DNA from: Planctomyces sp.
GTDB taxonomy: Bacteria; Planctomycetota; Planctomycetia; Planctomycetales; Planctomycetaceae
Reading direction: 5' to 3'
Assembly (NCBI GenBank): GCA_005778225.1
Contig: SXPC01000127.1
Location: 1-44,424 of the forward strand
Length of the DNA stretch: 44,424 nt
This document shows, piece by piece, positions 17,422 through 26,975 of the stretch. The position numbers were made by a program, and so were the translations under genes. How positions within the stretch are numbered: the stretch's first letter is position 1; each line of letters starts with the position of its first letter. Below the pieces are notes generated by a model. That model was not told the DNA's origin. It saw only the letters and a list, made by a program, of their open reading frames with translations, and searched no databases.

Positions 17422-17439
17422 AAGTGACACACAATACGG

Positions 17440-17445
17440 TATAAT
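17440..17445 (+). promoter_or_regulatory. candidate -10 box for FmdB-type gene
   Basis: A perfect TATAAT lies 35 bases before the next ATG, inside the short gap after mogA. No good -35 hexamer at the standard distance is visible, so this is a single-box call. Confidence 0.4.
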
Positions 17446-17479
17446 AGACGGTCTCGACCCATCCTACAGGAACACCATC

Positions 17480-17758
17480 ATGCCCATCTACGAATACCAG
17501 ACCGAAGCAGAAGGCTGCGAATTCTGCCAGCACAAGTTCGAAGAACTCCAGAAGATCTCCGACGAACCGCTGACCAAATGCCCACAATGCGGCGGCCCCG
17601 TTGCCCGCACCTTCTCTGCCTTCGCCGTCACCGGCATGGAAAAGCAGATGATGAGCAATAAGAACCTGGAAGAAAAAGGCTTCACCAAGTACGTTAAAGC
17701 CGGCGACGGCTACTACGAAAAACAAACCGGCAAAGGCCCGCAAGTCATCCGCCGCTAA
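17480..17758 (+). CDS. FmdB-family zinc-ribbon protein
   Basis: 92 residues. It starts MPIYEYQ, the family hallmark, with paired cysteines Cys13-x2-Cys16 and Cys34-x2-Cys37 forming one zinc ribbon. The tail after residue 45 is variable and basic (GPQVIRR). FmdB-type proteins are widespread regulatory or accessory proteins of uncertain role; the name comes from an amidase operon in Methylophilus. A Shine-Dalgarno site (AGGA, eight bases before the ATG) supports the start. Confidence 0.88.
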   Translation: MPIYEYQTEAEGCEFCQHKFEELQKISDEPLTKCPQCGGPVARTFSAFAVTGMEKQMMSNKNLEEKGFTKYVKAGDGYYEKQTGKGPQVIRR

Positions 17759-17778
17759 ACAGACCATTTCCGGGGTGG

Positions 17779-17812
17779 CCCAGCCGTTGATGGCTGGGTG
17801 AGCGAAGCTCAC
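17779..17812. repeat. double hairpin after FmdB-type gene
   Basis: cccagcc-gttgat-ggctggg (17779-17798) runs directly into gtgagc-gaa-gctcac (17798-17812). Both stems are perfect. It follows the stop codon by 20 bases and may act as a transcript end or RNA-stabilising structure. Confidence 0.5.
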
Positions 17813-17854
17813 AAGAAGCGTCACCATCCGCGATCAACCGATGAATGACTTCCA

Positions 17855-17882
17855 GAGGCACCAAGCTCTCACTTGGTGCCTC
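17855..17882. terminator. bidirectional hairpin between convergent genes
   Basis: gaggcaccaag/cttggtgcctc, an 11-bp perfect stem with a 6-base loop, sits 5 bases from the end of the leftward amidohydrolase gene. There is no long T run on either side. Confidence 0.55.
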
Positions 17883-17887
17883 ATTGA

Positions 17888-19177
17888 TCACCGCCCCTGC
17901 AGCTGCTCATACTTCGACTGATACTTCTGATACAACCTCGTCTGCTTGCTCTGCAGATCAACCGGCTTGCCCAGAATATACGCCTTACTGACCTGTGTCG
18001 CCGTCTCCATCGGGTTTCCCGTCGACAAAAACAGCGTCGCATCCTTCCCGACTTCCAGTGACCCCATACGATCCGCGACTCCCAGGATCTGAGCAGGCCA
18101 CAGCGTCACCGACGCAAGCGCATCCTCCTGCGACAACCCAAACCCGACAGCCGTCGCCGCATGATATGGCAGGTTCCGGGCATTCCAGGTCTCTTCTCTG
18201 GCAGATCCCGAGATACAGAACGTCACGCCAAGTTCCTTGAGTCGCGCCGGCAGCGTGTAAGCTGCATCATATGCGTCATGTCGATGGGCCGGCAGACGGT
18301 GCACTGACGACAAGATGACGGGGATGTTGAATTTCTTCAAAAGATCAGCACACATCGCCGCATCGGATCCCCCCAGCAGAATCATCTTCAACTTGTGTTT
18401 GTTCGAAAACGCGACCGCCGACTCAATCTCCTGCATCGTGTCGGCTTCCACCAGCATCGGCTGCTTGCCATTCACGAAATCCTGCATGGCTTCCAGTCGA
18501 ATATCATAAGGCCAGTTCGCATCCGACTTGCGTAGCTCAGGATACCGTCGTGATTTCTCGATGAACTCTTCCAGCTCTTCGAGTTCTTTCTTGGCCGCGT
18601 CTTTTCGTTCTTTGTTGTCTGATGGAGAGGAGACGGGCAGATTCACGACCATGACGGCGGATGGGGAGACGGTCATGTCTTCATAGGTCCAGCCATCCAT
18701 GACGATCAACGACCCGTTCCCTGCGATCCGAGGTCCGCTGGGTGCACTCAGGGCTGCGAGTACCCCTGTGAGTCGTGTCACAGGAATCAACTCACTGTCT
18801 GGATTAACGGCCACGTGAGCAGAGACGTTCGGGTTGAATTCCCCCGTCTCACGAAAGTCGTGACTTGGACGCAGCGACGCAACTTCCGTCAACCCGATCT
18901 GACTATGAGCCTCAATCATCCCGGGATAAAGATGCTGCCCCTTGGCGTCAATCACGACTGCGTTCGGCGGTATCGCCACCTCTTTACCGACCGCAGTGAT
19001 CTTGCCTTTGTCGAAAACAAGCGTCGCATCTTCGATCACACCCGAAGTCACGGGATGAATCACCGCATGCGTAATCGCAATCGGCGTCTTCGGCTGCGAT
19101 CCAGGAATCTCATCAGAGGCATAAACCGAGTTCGCGAACCCTGCCAGCAGAACCAGTGAAGAAAGAATTCGAACCAT
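17888..19177 (-). CDS. exported amidohydrolase-superfamily protein with degenerate metal motif
   Basis: 429 residues with a signal peptide (MVRILSSLVLLAGFANSVYAS). The N-terminal beta-sandwich and the KGQHLYPGMIEAHSQIG segment place it in the imidazolonepropionase/dihydroorotase-type amidohydrolase superfamily, but the expected D-x-H-x-H is EAHSQ here: Asp replaced by Glu and the second His by Gln. Later HRLPAHRHDAYDA and the C-terminal LGVADRMGSLEVGKDATLFL (the standard ending) are present. Metal binding may therefore be altered or lost. It lies 63 bases downstream of the larger amidohydrolase gene, so the two probably form one operon. Substrate unknown. Confidence 0.85.
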   Translation of the reverse strand: MVRILSSLVLLAGFANSVYASDEIPGSQPKTPIAITHAVIHPVTSGVIEDATLVFDKGKITAVGKEVAIPPNAVVIDAKGQHLYPGMIEAHSQIGLTEVASLRPSHDFRETGEFNPNVSAHVAVNPDSELIPVTRLTGVLAALSAPSGPRIAGNGSLIVMDGWTYEDMTVSPSAVMVVNLPVSSPSDNKERKDAAKKELEELEEFIEKSRRYPELRKSDANWPYDIRLEAMQDFVNGKQPMLVEADTMQEIESAVAFSNKHKLKMILLGGSDAAMCADLLKKFNIPVILSSVHRLPAHRHDAYDAAYTLPARLKELGVTFCISGSAREETWNARNLPYHAATAVGFGLSQEDALASVTLWPAQILGVADRMGSLEVGKDATLFLSTGNPMETATQVSKAYILGKPVDLQSKQTRLYQKYQSKYEQLQGR

Positions 19178-19240
19178 AGGAATATCGCACTTTCGCGTCT
19201 TGAGTCAGAAGAAGGATAACGAAGTAGAATCGGCTGCCAA

Positions 19241-22200
19241 TCAGTGAGAATGCCCACCATGATCGTGATCATCATGATCATGACTGTGATGACAGAACTC
19301 ATCGTGTCGCGGCCAATACGCTGAAGGATCGCCATCGTCTTCCCCCGCCCCTCGCATCTTCGTTCCTCCTGACAGAATCTTCTGAATCAATGCCTGTCTT
19401 TGATCTCCAGATGTCTTCCTCATCGCAGCGTCGGTCTGGAGATCGAAGTATTTCGTCCCCTCAATCCACGATTGCTCAACACGACTGAAGTTCGACAGTG
19501 GGTCGCCCGACCAGACAATAAAGTCCGCATGCTTACCCGGCTCGAGTGACCCGACATACTGATCGATCCGCAGTTGCTTGGCCGGATTGAGCGTCACAAA
19601 CTTGAGGGCCTCTTCCGGAGAAACCCCACCATACTTGACGGCTTTCGCTGCTTCCTGATTCAGTCGTCGTGCCAGTTCGGCATCATCCGAGTTGAACGAG
19701 ACAATGATCCCCTGCTGATGCATCATCGCCCCGTCGTACGGAATCGAGTCGACCACCTCCATCTTATAAGCCCACCAGTCGGAGAAGCACGACGCCGTCG
19801 CACCATGCGCCTTGATGACTTCGGCAACCTTGTAACCCTCGAGAATGTGTTGCAGGGAACCGATTGTGACGCCGTTTCTCTCGAGGACTCGCAGGAACGC
19901 GATGATTTCATCCTGACGATAACTGTGACAGTGAATCCATCGCTTCTTCTCCAGGATCTCAACAATTGCATCGAGCTCCAGATCACGTCGCGGCGGCAGC
20001 CCCTTCTTCGATTGATTCCATTGAGCCCATTCACGAGCGTACGATTTGGCAGCTTCAAACTCGTCAGCGACGATCTGCTCGACCCCCATGCGGGTCTGCG
20101 GATAACGACTCGAGAATCGCTCGCCCCAGTTCGACTGCTTGACGTTCTCGCCCAATGCGCACTTGATCCCCTGAGGAGCCTGCGCAAATTTCATCTGCGA
20201 ATCGTTCAATCCCCAGCGAAACTTGATGACTTGGTTCTGCCCACCGATCGGATTCGCTGACCCGTGCAGAATGTTCGACGTTGTCACCCCACCCGCCAGC
20301 TGGCGATAGATATCAATGTCATCACAATCGATGAAGTCGCCGACACGCACCTCAGCCGTGATCGCCTGGGCACTCTCATTGACACCCCCATCGGTCGCAA
20401 TGTGCGAATGGCAGTCAATCAGCCCTGCAGTGACATTCTTCCCCTTGAGATCAACCACGACAGCACCCGCCGGAATCTTCACGTTCGCACCAACAGCAAG
20501 CACCTTCCCCTGATCGATGATCAGCGTCCCATTGGGAATGATCCCTTCCGGCCCGCTCGTCCAGATCGTCGCATTGGTAAACGCCGTCACGGCCGCTGGC
20601 TTCAACGGACTCTCCACCCCATACTCACCGAGCGGATAGTTGACCGGATAGCTTGATGGAATTGAAGGCTTGTCGTCGTCCTTCTTCTTATCACCATCCT
20701 TCTTCCCCTCATCGGCCTTCTCACCGTCTGGCTTGGCATCTTCCTTAGGCTTTTCGTCTTCAGGCTTTTTCTCATCGTCGGGTTTCTTCTCCTGCTCAGC
20801 CTCAGGCTTCTCTTCGCCTTCCTTCTTCTCGGTTTCTTTCTTCGGCATGAACTCAGTCGTCGAAGGCGACAACTCAACGCGTCTCAGATCCCCATTCGGC
20901 CACACGATCGTCCCCAGCGATTGCGCCGGCTCGGCACGGTTGATGACCAGGCTCAACCGAGTCGTCCCTTCACTGCCCAGTGTCTTCGATTCAAACTGTC
21001 CGGTGAGAATCCCGCTAACATCCTCGACCGACTTCAGAGTAATGACTGCCTCCGCGTCCGTCTTATCCGCAGGACGAATCTTGGCAGCCAGCTTTTCATC
21101 ACCCTTCAGTTCCAGCAGCAACTCCTTCGTCCCGCTGTCCGCCGGACCATCGATCTTCATCGACCAAACACCAGCAATTTCTTCCGAGGGCTTGTTCTCA
21201 AACTCATGCCTCGCACCGCCCGTCCAAGTCTCAACGATCTTCGTCTTCTTGGCAAACAGCTTTCCATCGGTGACGACAAAGCTCGCCAGCTTCCCCGCTT
21301 CCAGCGTCCCCAGTTCCGTCTCGACTCCATAAATCGCAGCCGGTGTCACCGTCAACGCTTCTAGCGCCTTGTCTTCATTCAACCCGCGCTCGACCGCCAG
21401 TTTCAACTGCTTCAGAAAACTCTTGCGATCCTTCAGCCCGTTGCTGGTCAACATGATCGTGACACCAGCCTTGGAAAGACGCCCCGGATTCTCTGGCGCG
21501 TGATCCCAATGCATCAGCGATTCCAGCGTGACAACAGAGGCCAGCTCAGGCGTCGAAACATTCGGTGCTTCCGGAAAACTGACTGGCACCACAATTGGAC
21601 ATTTCAACTGCGCGATCTCATCGAGTCGTCGATACTCATTCCCGCTCCCCAGCAGCATCAGCTTAACGCCGAACTCCTTGGCAAACAGATCCGCGCGAAA
21701 CGCAAACAACTCATTCTGCGTCTCCAGCATCAACGGCATCCGCCCGTTGACGACAGGCCTGAGAGCCTCCAACGCAAGGTTACGCTCCGGAATCGCCAGC
21801 TTTGTATTCTCTTGATACGCCTTCCAGACCTGCTGATACCACTGCGCGTCATACATCGCCTGACGAGCCAGCGCAACCGCCCCCATCGGCGAGTTCGGAT
21901 AGCTATCCCGAGAGCCGCCACGACGATCCACCGTCAGACGTCCATGCATCATGACCATCGGATTCAGAATCGCTTCCTCGACAGGCGTTTCCCCCGTCTG
22001 AATGACCGCGCTGACCCCACGAATCACCCCTGTCGAAGGAGCCACCAGTCTCGCGACCACTCCCTGACTTCGCAGAGCAGAGTTCACATCCTCTTCCGCT
22101 TTGAGCCCATCCACCACCTTCAACTGGCTCTTGATGTTGTTGTTCCAATAGCCCTGCGCACTCGCTGCTTCGGACAACTCAACAGCCGTCGACGTGAAGC

Positions 22201-22510
22201 CATCAATCAATCCTGGATACGCCGTTTTTCCCTTGAGATCAATTGTCTCAGCACCCGCAGGGACGGTGACATCCGCTCCGATCGCTTCGATCTTGTGATT
22301 ACGAATGAGAATCGTCCCATTCTCAATCTGCGTCCCCGGCTTGACGACGATCGTCAACCCCGTCAACGCGATCAGCTGATCCTTCGGCTCACGCAGTCCC
22401 TCGGTATGCTGAGAGACAGGAGGAGCCGCGTTCGTCATCGGCAACCTCGCCGCGACACAGACCAGAATCAAAACACAAAAAGACCACACACACCGGTGCA
22501 GATGGCTCAT
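19241..22510 (-). CDS. exported double-domain amidohydrolase with His-rich tail
   Basis: 1089 residues from the ATG at 22510 (a TTG two codons earlier is in frame); a signal peptide is visible (VWSFCVLILVCVAARLPMTNA). Two amidohydrolase-like units are joined. The N-terminal unit has KTAYPGLIDGFTSTAVEL, where the HxH metal motif is missing. The C-terminal unit has AGLIDCHSHIATDGG (about residues 691-705) with an intact DxHxH and a normal ending, SLEPGKHADFIVWSGDP. A Lys/Glu/Asp/Pro-rich linker (about residues 550-615) separates them. The last 21 residues are His/Asp-rich (HHSHDHDDHDHGG), suggesting metal binding. Only the C-terminal unit looks catalytic. Upstream member of a two-gene operon. 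Confidence 0.88.
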   Translation of the reverse strand: MSHLHRCVWSFCVLILVCVAARLPMTNAAPPVSQHTEGLREPKDQLIALTGLTIVVKPGTQIENGTILIRNHKIEAIGADVTVPAGAETIDLKGKTAYPGLIDGFTSTAVELSEAASAQGYWNNNIKSQLKVVDGLKAEEDVNSALRSQGVVARLVAPSTGVIRGVSAVIQTGETPVEEAILNPMVMMHGRLTVDRRGGSRDSYPNSPMGAVALARQAMYDAQWYQQVWKAYQENTKLAIPERNLALEALRPVVNGRMPLMLETQNELFAFRADLFAKEFGVKLMLLGSGNEYRRLDEIAQLKCPIVVPVSFPEAPNVSTPELASVVTLESLMHWDHAPENPGRLSKAGVTIMLTSNGLKDRKSFLKQLKLAVERGLNEDKALEALTVTPAAIYGVETELGTLEAGKLASFVVTDGKLFAKKTKIVETWTGGARHEFENKPSEEIAGVWSMKIDGPADSGTKELLLELKGDEKLAAKIRPADKTDAEAVITLKSVEDVSGILTGQFESKTLGSEGTTRLSLVINRAEPAQSLGTIVWPNGDLRRVELSPSTTEFMPKKETEKKEGEEKPEAEQEKKPDDEKKPEDEKPKEDAKPDGEKADEGKKDGDKKKDDDKPSIPSSYPVNYPLGEYGVESPLKPAAVTAFTNATIWTSGPEGIIPNGTLIIDQGKVLAVGANVKIPAGAVVVDLKGKNVTAGLIDCHSHIATDGGVNESAQAITAEVRVGDFIDCDDIDIYRQLAGGVTTSNILHGSANPIGGQNQVIKFRWGLNDSQMKFAQAPQGIKCALGENVKQSNWGERFSSRYPQTRMGVEQIVADEFEAAKSYAREWAQWNQSKKGLPPRRDLELDAIVEILEKKRWIHCHSYRQDEIIAFLRVLERNGVTIGSLQHILEGYKVAEVIKAHGATASCFSDWWAYKMEVVDSIPYDGAMMHQQGIIVSFNSDDAELARRLNQEAAKAVKYGGVSPEEALKFVTLNPAKQLRIDQYVGSLEPGKHADFIVWSGDPLSNFSRVEQSWIEGTKYFDLQTDAAMRKTSGDQRQALIQKILSGGTKMRGAGEDDGDPSAYWPRHDEFCHHSHDHDDHDHGGHSH

Positions 22511-22779
22511 GAGCAATTCACTTTTCAGGCGGGAAGACGTTGGCGGGAAACGATCAACAGGGATGGAAAGACTCGAATCTGCCTGTCAGGCAGCATTCAA
22601 AATCAGTAAGACCCATTGAGAAGTTCATATCCAAAACAAAGTGACAGCGAGCAGCTTCAACCTTAGTAACACGACAACTCTCGTTTGGCAAATGTTCAAA
22701 TACAGATTTGACTCAACCTGAAGGAATTCTCTACCCCGATCATGCACTACTGCACCAAGAACCACCGCCTATCGCTGCC

Positions 22780-23526
22780 TCACCCTCGCTCAAACGCCCG
22801 ACGATACTCCCCCGGCGTCATCCCCGTCGCCGCGTGAAACTGACGACTGAACGACGCCTGATCATAGAACCCGCATTGATTAGCAATCAGCGATAGCGAT
22901 TCTCCTGACTTTCGAAGCGATGACGCCGCCTGATCAATCCTCGCCTTCGTCAACAACTGCCTCGGCGTCAACCCGGTAATACTCCGAACCCGCCGCTGAA
23001 ACTGACTCATCGACAGCCCCGCCTGCTTCGCCAAAACCTCAATTCTCAGCGGCTCGCCACAATCTTTGTGCAACGTTTCAATCGCCTGGGCAATCGAATC
23101 GAACTCTGACCCCAAAGAAGCCGACGTCTCCAGGTCTCTCGAAATCCCCGCCAGCGCAATCACCTCCCCACTCGCCGACTTCACTGCGACCTTCTGCGAC
23201 ACGAACCAGCCGACGCTCCCATCCGCTTTCGTAATCATCTCCAGACGATCCCGGATGGTTACTCCCTTTTGAAAAACCTCATCGTCCTGCTGTTCGTACC
23301 CGGCTGCGAGAATCGCGGGGAAGACTTCATTGGCGGTTCGACCAATCAACGCCTTCCGATGTCGTAGCCCCGTCCGTTTGATAAATGCCTCATTGGCAGC
23401 GACATAGCGTCGGGCGGTGTCCTTGACACAGAACAGCACATCGCTGATCGAATCCAGCAACGTCTCGGCCGCTTCCAGCCCCGGGGCACTCGCAAGGACG
23501 ATCTCTCGTTGGGAAGGCGATTTCAT
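22780..23526 (-). CDS. PAS-domain AraC-family transcriptional regulator
   Basis: 248 residues from the ATG at 23526; a TTG further up is possible. Residues about 20-135 form a PAS sensor domain (LLDSISDVLFCVKDTARRYVAANEAFIKRTG.. and ISRDLE). Residues about 155-245 carry the AraC double helix-turn-helix: LAKQAGLSMSQFQRRVRSITG and SLIANQCGFYDQASFSRQFHAATGMTPGEYRR, the second matching the family consensus closely. It is divergent from putA across 192 bases and is therefore a candidate regulator of it; the signal could be a redox or small-molecule cue bound by the PAS domain. No cofactor residue can be assigned. Confidence 0.9.
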   Translation of the reverse strand: MKSPSQREIVLASAPGLEAAETLLDSISDVLFCVKDTARRYVAANEAFIKRTGLRHRKALIGRTANEVFPAILAAGYEQQDDEVFQKGVTIRDRLEMITKADGSVGWFVSQKVAVKSASGEVIALAGISRDLETSASLGSEFDSIAQAIETLHKDCGEPLRIEVLAKQAGLSMSQFQRRVRSITGLTPRQLLTKARIDQAASSLRKSGESLSLIANQCGFYDQASFSRQFHAATGMTPGEYRRAFERG

Positions 23527-23718
23527 AATCTCTTTCAGCAGGTGCAATCGTGACAATCGATTCTGACATTCTTTTCATCAGGAATCAAAACCAACTGGTC
23601 ATTCTGTTTTGTATTTTTTCGTCATCGGTTGAACGTCTTCGGAACAAGATGCATTTCCGAATTTGCCCTATGATTGGTCGCACGCTCGCTTCCCCTCACT
23701 CACTTCTCCGAGTCCGAC
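23527..23718. promoter_or_regulatory. divergent promoter region of regulator and putA
   Basis: 192 bases. It contains caatcg twice nine bases apart (23545-23559) and the palindrome aatcgatt (23555-23562), possible binding sites near the regulator start. A TATGAT at 23669-23674 might be the -10 of putA. No -35 was found at the right spacing. Confidence 0.35.
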
Positions 23719-26700
23719 ATGAGTCAAACCATGACCGCTCCGCAAGCCAATTCCGCGACCATCAGCCAGAAGGCCATCGAGCTCGCCGAACAGCTCCTTA
23801 CCACGGCTCTGGCGGGTCAAACCGGAGCCGAACGCAAAGACGCTGCCCAGCTGGCACGCATGATGAAAGATGAGTCGGGCAAGGAATTCACCTTCTCAAT
23901 GGTCGATGAAGTCTTCCGGAGTCACAAGCCATCCCTGGTGGCACGGCGCTGGCGTCACCTGCTCAAACAATACGGCGTTCCGCAGTACTTTTCCTTCGTC
24001 GACCGCACCCTCATGCGATTGGGCGCGACCGCCAGTTATTTCCTGCCCGGTCTGGTCATGAAAGCCGTGTCTGAGAAAATGCGTGCAGACAGCGCTCGAG
24101 TCATCCTCCCCGGCGAAACCGCCCCCCTTCGCAACTACCTCCAGCGACGCACCTCCAGCGGCTTCCGCATCAACCTCAATCACCTGGGAGAAGCGGTCAT
24201 CGGCGAAGAAGAAGCCCAGCACCGCCTGAAGATCGTTCTCTCCCATCTAGCGGATCCGAACGTCAATTACATCTCCGTCAAAATCTCTTCCATCTTCAGC
24301 CAGATCAATCTCATCGCCTGGGACCAGACTCTCACCGAGATCAAGTCACGCCTGCGACTTCTCTACCGTGCCGCTCAGGCCAAAGGCAAGTTCGTCAACC
24401 TCGACATGGAAGAGTACCGCGACCTCACCCTCACCGTCGACGCCTTCCAGCAGGTTCTCGACGAGCCTGAGTTCCTGCAGTACCGCGCCGGGATCGTCCT
24501 GCAGGCCTACCTTCCAGATTCTTTCAACGTCCAGAAACAACTCACCGACTGGGCCCAACAACGGGTTACCCGCGGCGGTGTGCCGATCAAGATGCGCCTC
24601 GTCAAAGGTGCCAACCTCGCCATGGAAACCGTCGAAGCGGAACTCCACGGCTGGTATCCCGCACCGTATCCAACCAAAGCCGACACCGACGCCAACTTCC
24701 GACGCCAGATGGAATACGGCTGCCAGCCCGAGCACGCCGCTGCCGTCAATCTCGGCGTCGCCAGCCACAACCTCTTCGACGTCGCCCTCGCGCTGGTTCT
24801 CCGTGAACTCAACGGCGTTCAAGATTTCGTCGAACTCGAAATGCTCGAAGGCATGGCGAACCATCAGGCCCGCGCCGTCCGCGACCGCATCGGCAGCCTC
24901 CTGCTTTACGCCCCGGCTGTGCAGAAGGAAGACTTCCTCAGCGCAATGGCCTACCTCGTCCGTCGACTTGATGAAAATACCGCGTCCGATAACTTCCTGC
25001 GTGAAATGTTCGCCATGCGTCCCGGTTCCCCCGAATGGGAACAACAGAAGCAACGCTTCCTCAAAGGCTGGCAGGAACGCGAGACAGTCACCGCAGAATC
25101 TCGTCGACGCATCTCTGCTGTCGAACCAGCGGGCATGAAAGAGTTCGAGAACGAACCTGACACCGACTGGGCCCAAGCAGCCAATCGCGATCGTCTGAAC
25201 AACGCTGTCGCAACCTGGAAGTCCTCGCCGCTCCCCCCGCTCCCTGATCGCAACGAAATGCTGACGACCGCAACCGCAGCGCAACCCGCCTGGGAAGCCC
25301 TCGGCAACGCACGTCGAGCTGAGATCCTCAACAACGCCGCCATGGTCATGCGTGAGCAACGCTTCCAGACACTCGCCTGCCTGCGAGTCAGCGGCAAGAA
25401 AGCAACTCCCGATGCTGATGGTGAAGTCTCCGAAGCCATCGACTTCGCCCGCTACTATGCCCGACATGCAGAACTCCCGCGAAACGTCCAAGCCAACGCC
25501 CTCGGCGTTGTCACCATTGTCTCCCCTTGGAACTTCCCCTACGCCATCCCCGCCGGCGGCGTCTTCGCGGCTCTAATGGCTGGCAACACCGTCATCCTCA
25601 AGCCCGCCCCTTCGACCATCGACACCGCCTGGCTCCTCGTCCAGCAACTCTGGCAAGCCGGCGTTCCCAAAGACGTCCTTCACTTCTATCCCTGCGACAA
25701 CAGCATCGGCCACGAACTGATCAAGGACGAACGCGTGAAATGCGTCGTCCTCACCGGCAGCATCGAGACCGCCCGCAAGTTCCAAAGCTGGCGACCCTCG
25801 CTGCCTCTCTATGCCGAAACCAGCGGCAAGAACGCCCTCATCGTCACCGGTCAGGCGGACCGCGAACTCGCGATCAAAGACCTCGTCCGCTCCGCCTTCG
25901 GCCACGCCGGTCAGAAGTGCAGCGCCGCCAGCCTCGGCATCCTCGAAGCTGAAGTCTACGACGATCCAATGTTCCGACGCCAACTCCGCGATACCGTCGC
26001 CAGCCTCCCCTGCGGTCAGGCGACTGATCCCCGGAGCATCGTGACTCCAACCATCTCGGCACCGACCGAAAAACTCCGTCGCGCATTGACCACGCTTGAA
26101 CCTGGCGAAGAGTGGCTGCTCGAACCAAAACAACTCACCGACGATCCCTCCCTCTGGTCCCCCGGCATCAAACTCGGCGTCAAAGCAGGCTCGTGGTTTC
26201 ACCACACTGAATGCTTCGGCCCGGTCCTCGGCCTGATGCGAGCAGACTCTCTCGAACAAGCCATCGAATGGCAGAACGCCACAGCCTATGGTTTGACCGC
26301 AGGGATCCACTCTCTCGACGATGAAGAAGTCACCCTCTGGAAAGAGAAAGTCCAGGCCGGCAATCTCTACATCAACCGCCCGATCACCGGCGCCATCGTC
26401 CAACGCCAACCCTTCGGCGGCTGGAAACAATCCTGCATCGGCCCAGGCGCGAAAGCAGGCGGTCCCAACTACGTCGCCCTCTTCCGACACATCACCGACG
26501 AAAAAGCCAGCGCTCAGCCTGATTACGCCGAAGTCTGGAAGACTCACTTCTCCCAGTCACACGACCCATCCCAACTCAAATGCGAAAGCAACGAGTTCCG
26601 CTACCGCCCCGCCAAAGGCGTCATCCTGCGTCTTCCCACCGAAGACAAACAAACCATCGAACGCGCCCAACTCGCTTCAAAAATCACCGGCACCCCACTC

Positions 26701-26967
26701 ACCATCAGCCTCGCAACTCAAGAACCCGACGACCAGTTCATCGCCCGCCTCAAAGACCTCTCAAACAAAGCAGAATTCCTGCGCACAACGAGCAGTCCCT
26801 CACCCAAACTCCTCCAAGCCGCCAATGAAGCAGGCCTCAACTGGATCAATGCCCCCCTCCTCGCCACTGGTCGAATCGAACTCACCCGCTGGCTCCGAGA
26901 ACAATCCGTCTCCGAAACCCTCCACCGCTACGGCACCCTGAAAGCCTCCGACACAAAGAAGGCTTAA
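23719..26967 (+). CDS. putA: bifunctional proline dehydrogenase / P5C dehydrogenase
   Basis: 1082 residues from the ATG at 23719 (MSQTMTAPQ). It oxidises proline to P5C with FAD, then to glutamate with NAD+. The N-terminal half (about residues 60-460) is the PRODH barrel with VKISSIFSQIN, MRLVKGANLAMETV and GVASHNLFDVALAL. The C-terminal half is an aldehyde dehydrogenase: VSPWNFPYAIPAGG, TGSIETARKF, Glu700 in YAETSGKNALIV, and catalytic Cys734 in GHAGQKCSA. There is no N-terminal ribbon-helix-helix DNA-binding domain, so unlike E. coli PutA it should not repress itself, which fits the adjacent AraC-type regulator. The final about 120 residues are an extra tail of uncertain role. Monocistronic. 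Confidence 0.95.
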   Translation: MSQTMTAPQANSATISQKAIELAEQLLTTALAGQTGAERKDAAQLARMMKDESGKEFTFSMVDEVFRSHKPSLVARRWRHLLKQYGVPQYFSFVDRTLMRLGATASYFLPGLVMKAVSEKMRADSARVILPGETAPLRNYLQRRTSSGFRINLNHLGEAVIGEEEAQHRLKIVLSHLADPNVNYISVKISSIFSQINLIAWDQTLTEIKSRLRLLYRAAQAKGKFVNLDMEEYRDLTLTVDAFQQVLDEPEFLQYRAGIVLQAYLPDSFNVQKQLTDWAQQRVTRGGVPIKMRLVKGANLAMETVEAELHGWYPAPYPTKADTDANFRRQMEYGCQPEHAAAVNLGVASHNLFDVALALVLRELNGVQDFVELEMLEGMANHQARAVRDRIGSLLLYAPAVQKEDFLSAMAYLVRRLDENTASDNFLREMFAMRPGSPEWEQQKQRFLKGWQERETVTAESRRRISAVEPAGMKEFENEPDTDWAQAANRDRLNNAVATWKSSPLPPLPDRNEMLTTATAAQPAWEALGNARRAEILNNAAMVMREQRFQTLACLRVSGKKATPDADGEVSEAIDFARYYARHAELPRNVQANALGVVTIVSPWNFPYAIPAGGVFAALMAGNTVILKPAPSTIDTAWLLVQQLWQAGVPKDVLHFYPCDNSIGHELIKDERVKCVVLTGSIETARKFQSWRPSLPLYAETSGKNALIVTGQADRELAIKDLVRSAFGHAGQKCSAASLGILEAEVYDDPMFRRQLRDTVASLPCGQATDPRSIVTPTISAPTEKLRRALTTLEPGEEWLLEPKQLTDDPSLWSPGIKLGVKAGSWFHHTECFGPVLGLMRADSLEQAIEWQNATAYGLTAGIHSLDDEEVTLWKEKVQAGNLYINRPITGAIVQRQPFGGWKQSCIGPGAKAGGPNYVALFRHITDEKASAQPDYAEVWKTHFSQSHDPSQLKCESNEFRYRPAKGVILRLPTEDKQTIERAQLASKITGTPLTISLATQEPDDQFIARLKDLSNKAEFLRTTSSPSPKLLQAANEAGLNWINAPLLATGRIELTRWLREQSVSETLHRYGTLKASDTKKA

Positions 26968-26975
26968 TTTCCATG

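Noticed and set aside
21500-22609. 369-codon + strand frame opposite the double amidohydrolase
   Set aside because: Arg/His-rich product without motifs; the opposite strand encodes a clear enzyme with signal peptide.
24346-26547. Long antisense frames opposite putA
   Set aside because: Same codon-bias effect; the sense protein is a complete, well-conserved PutA.
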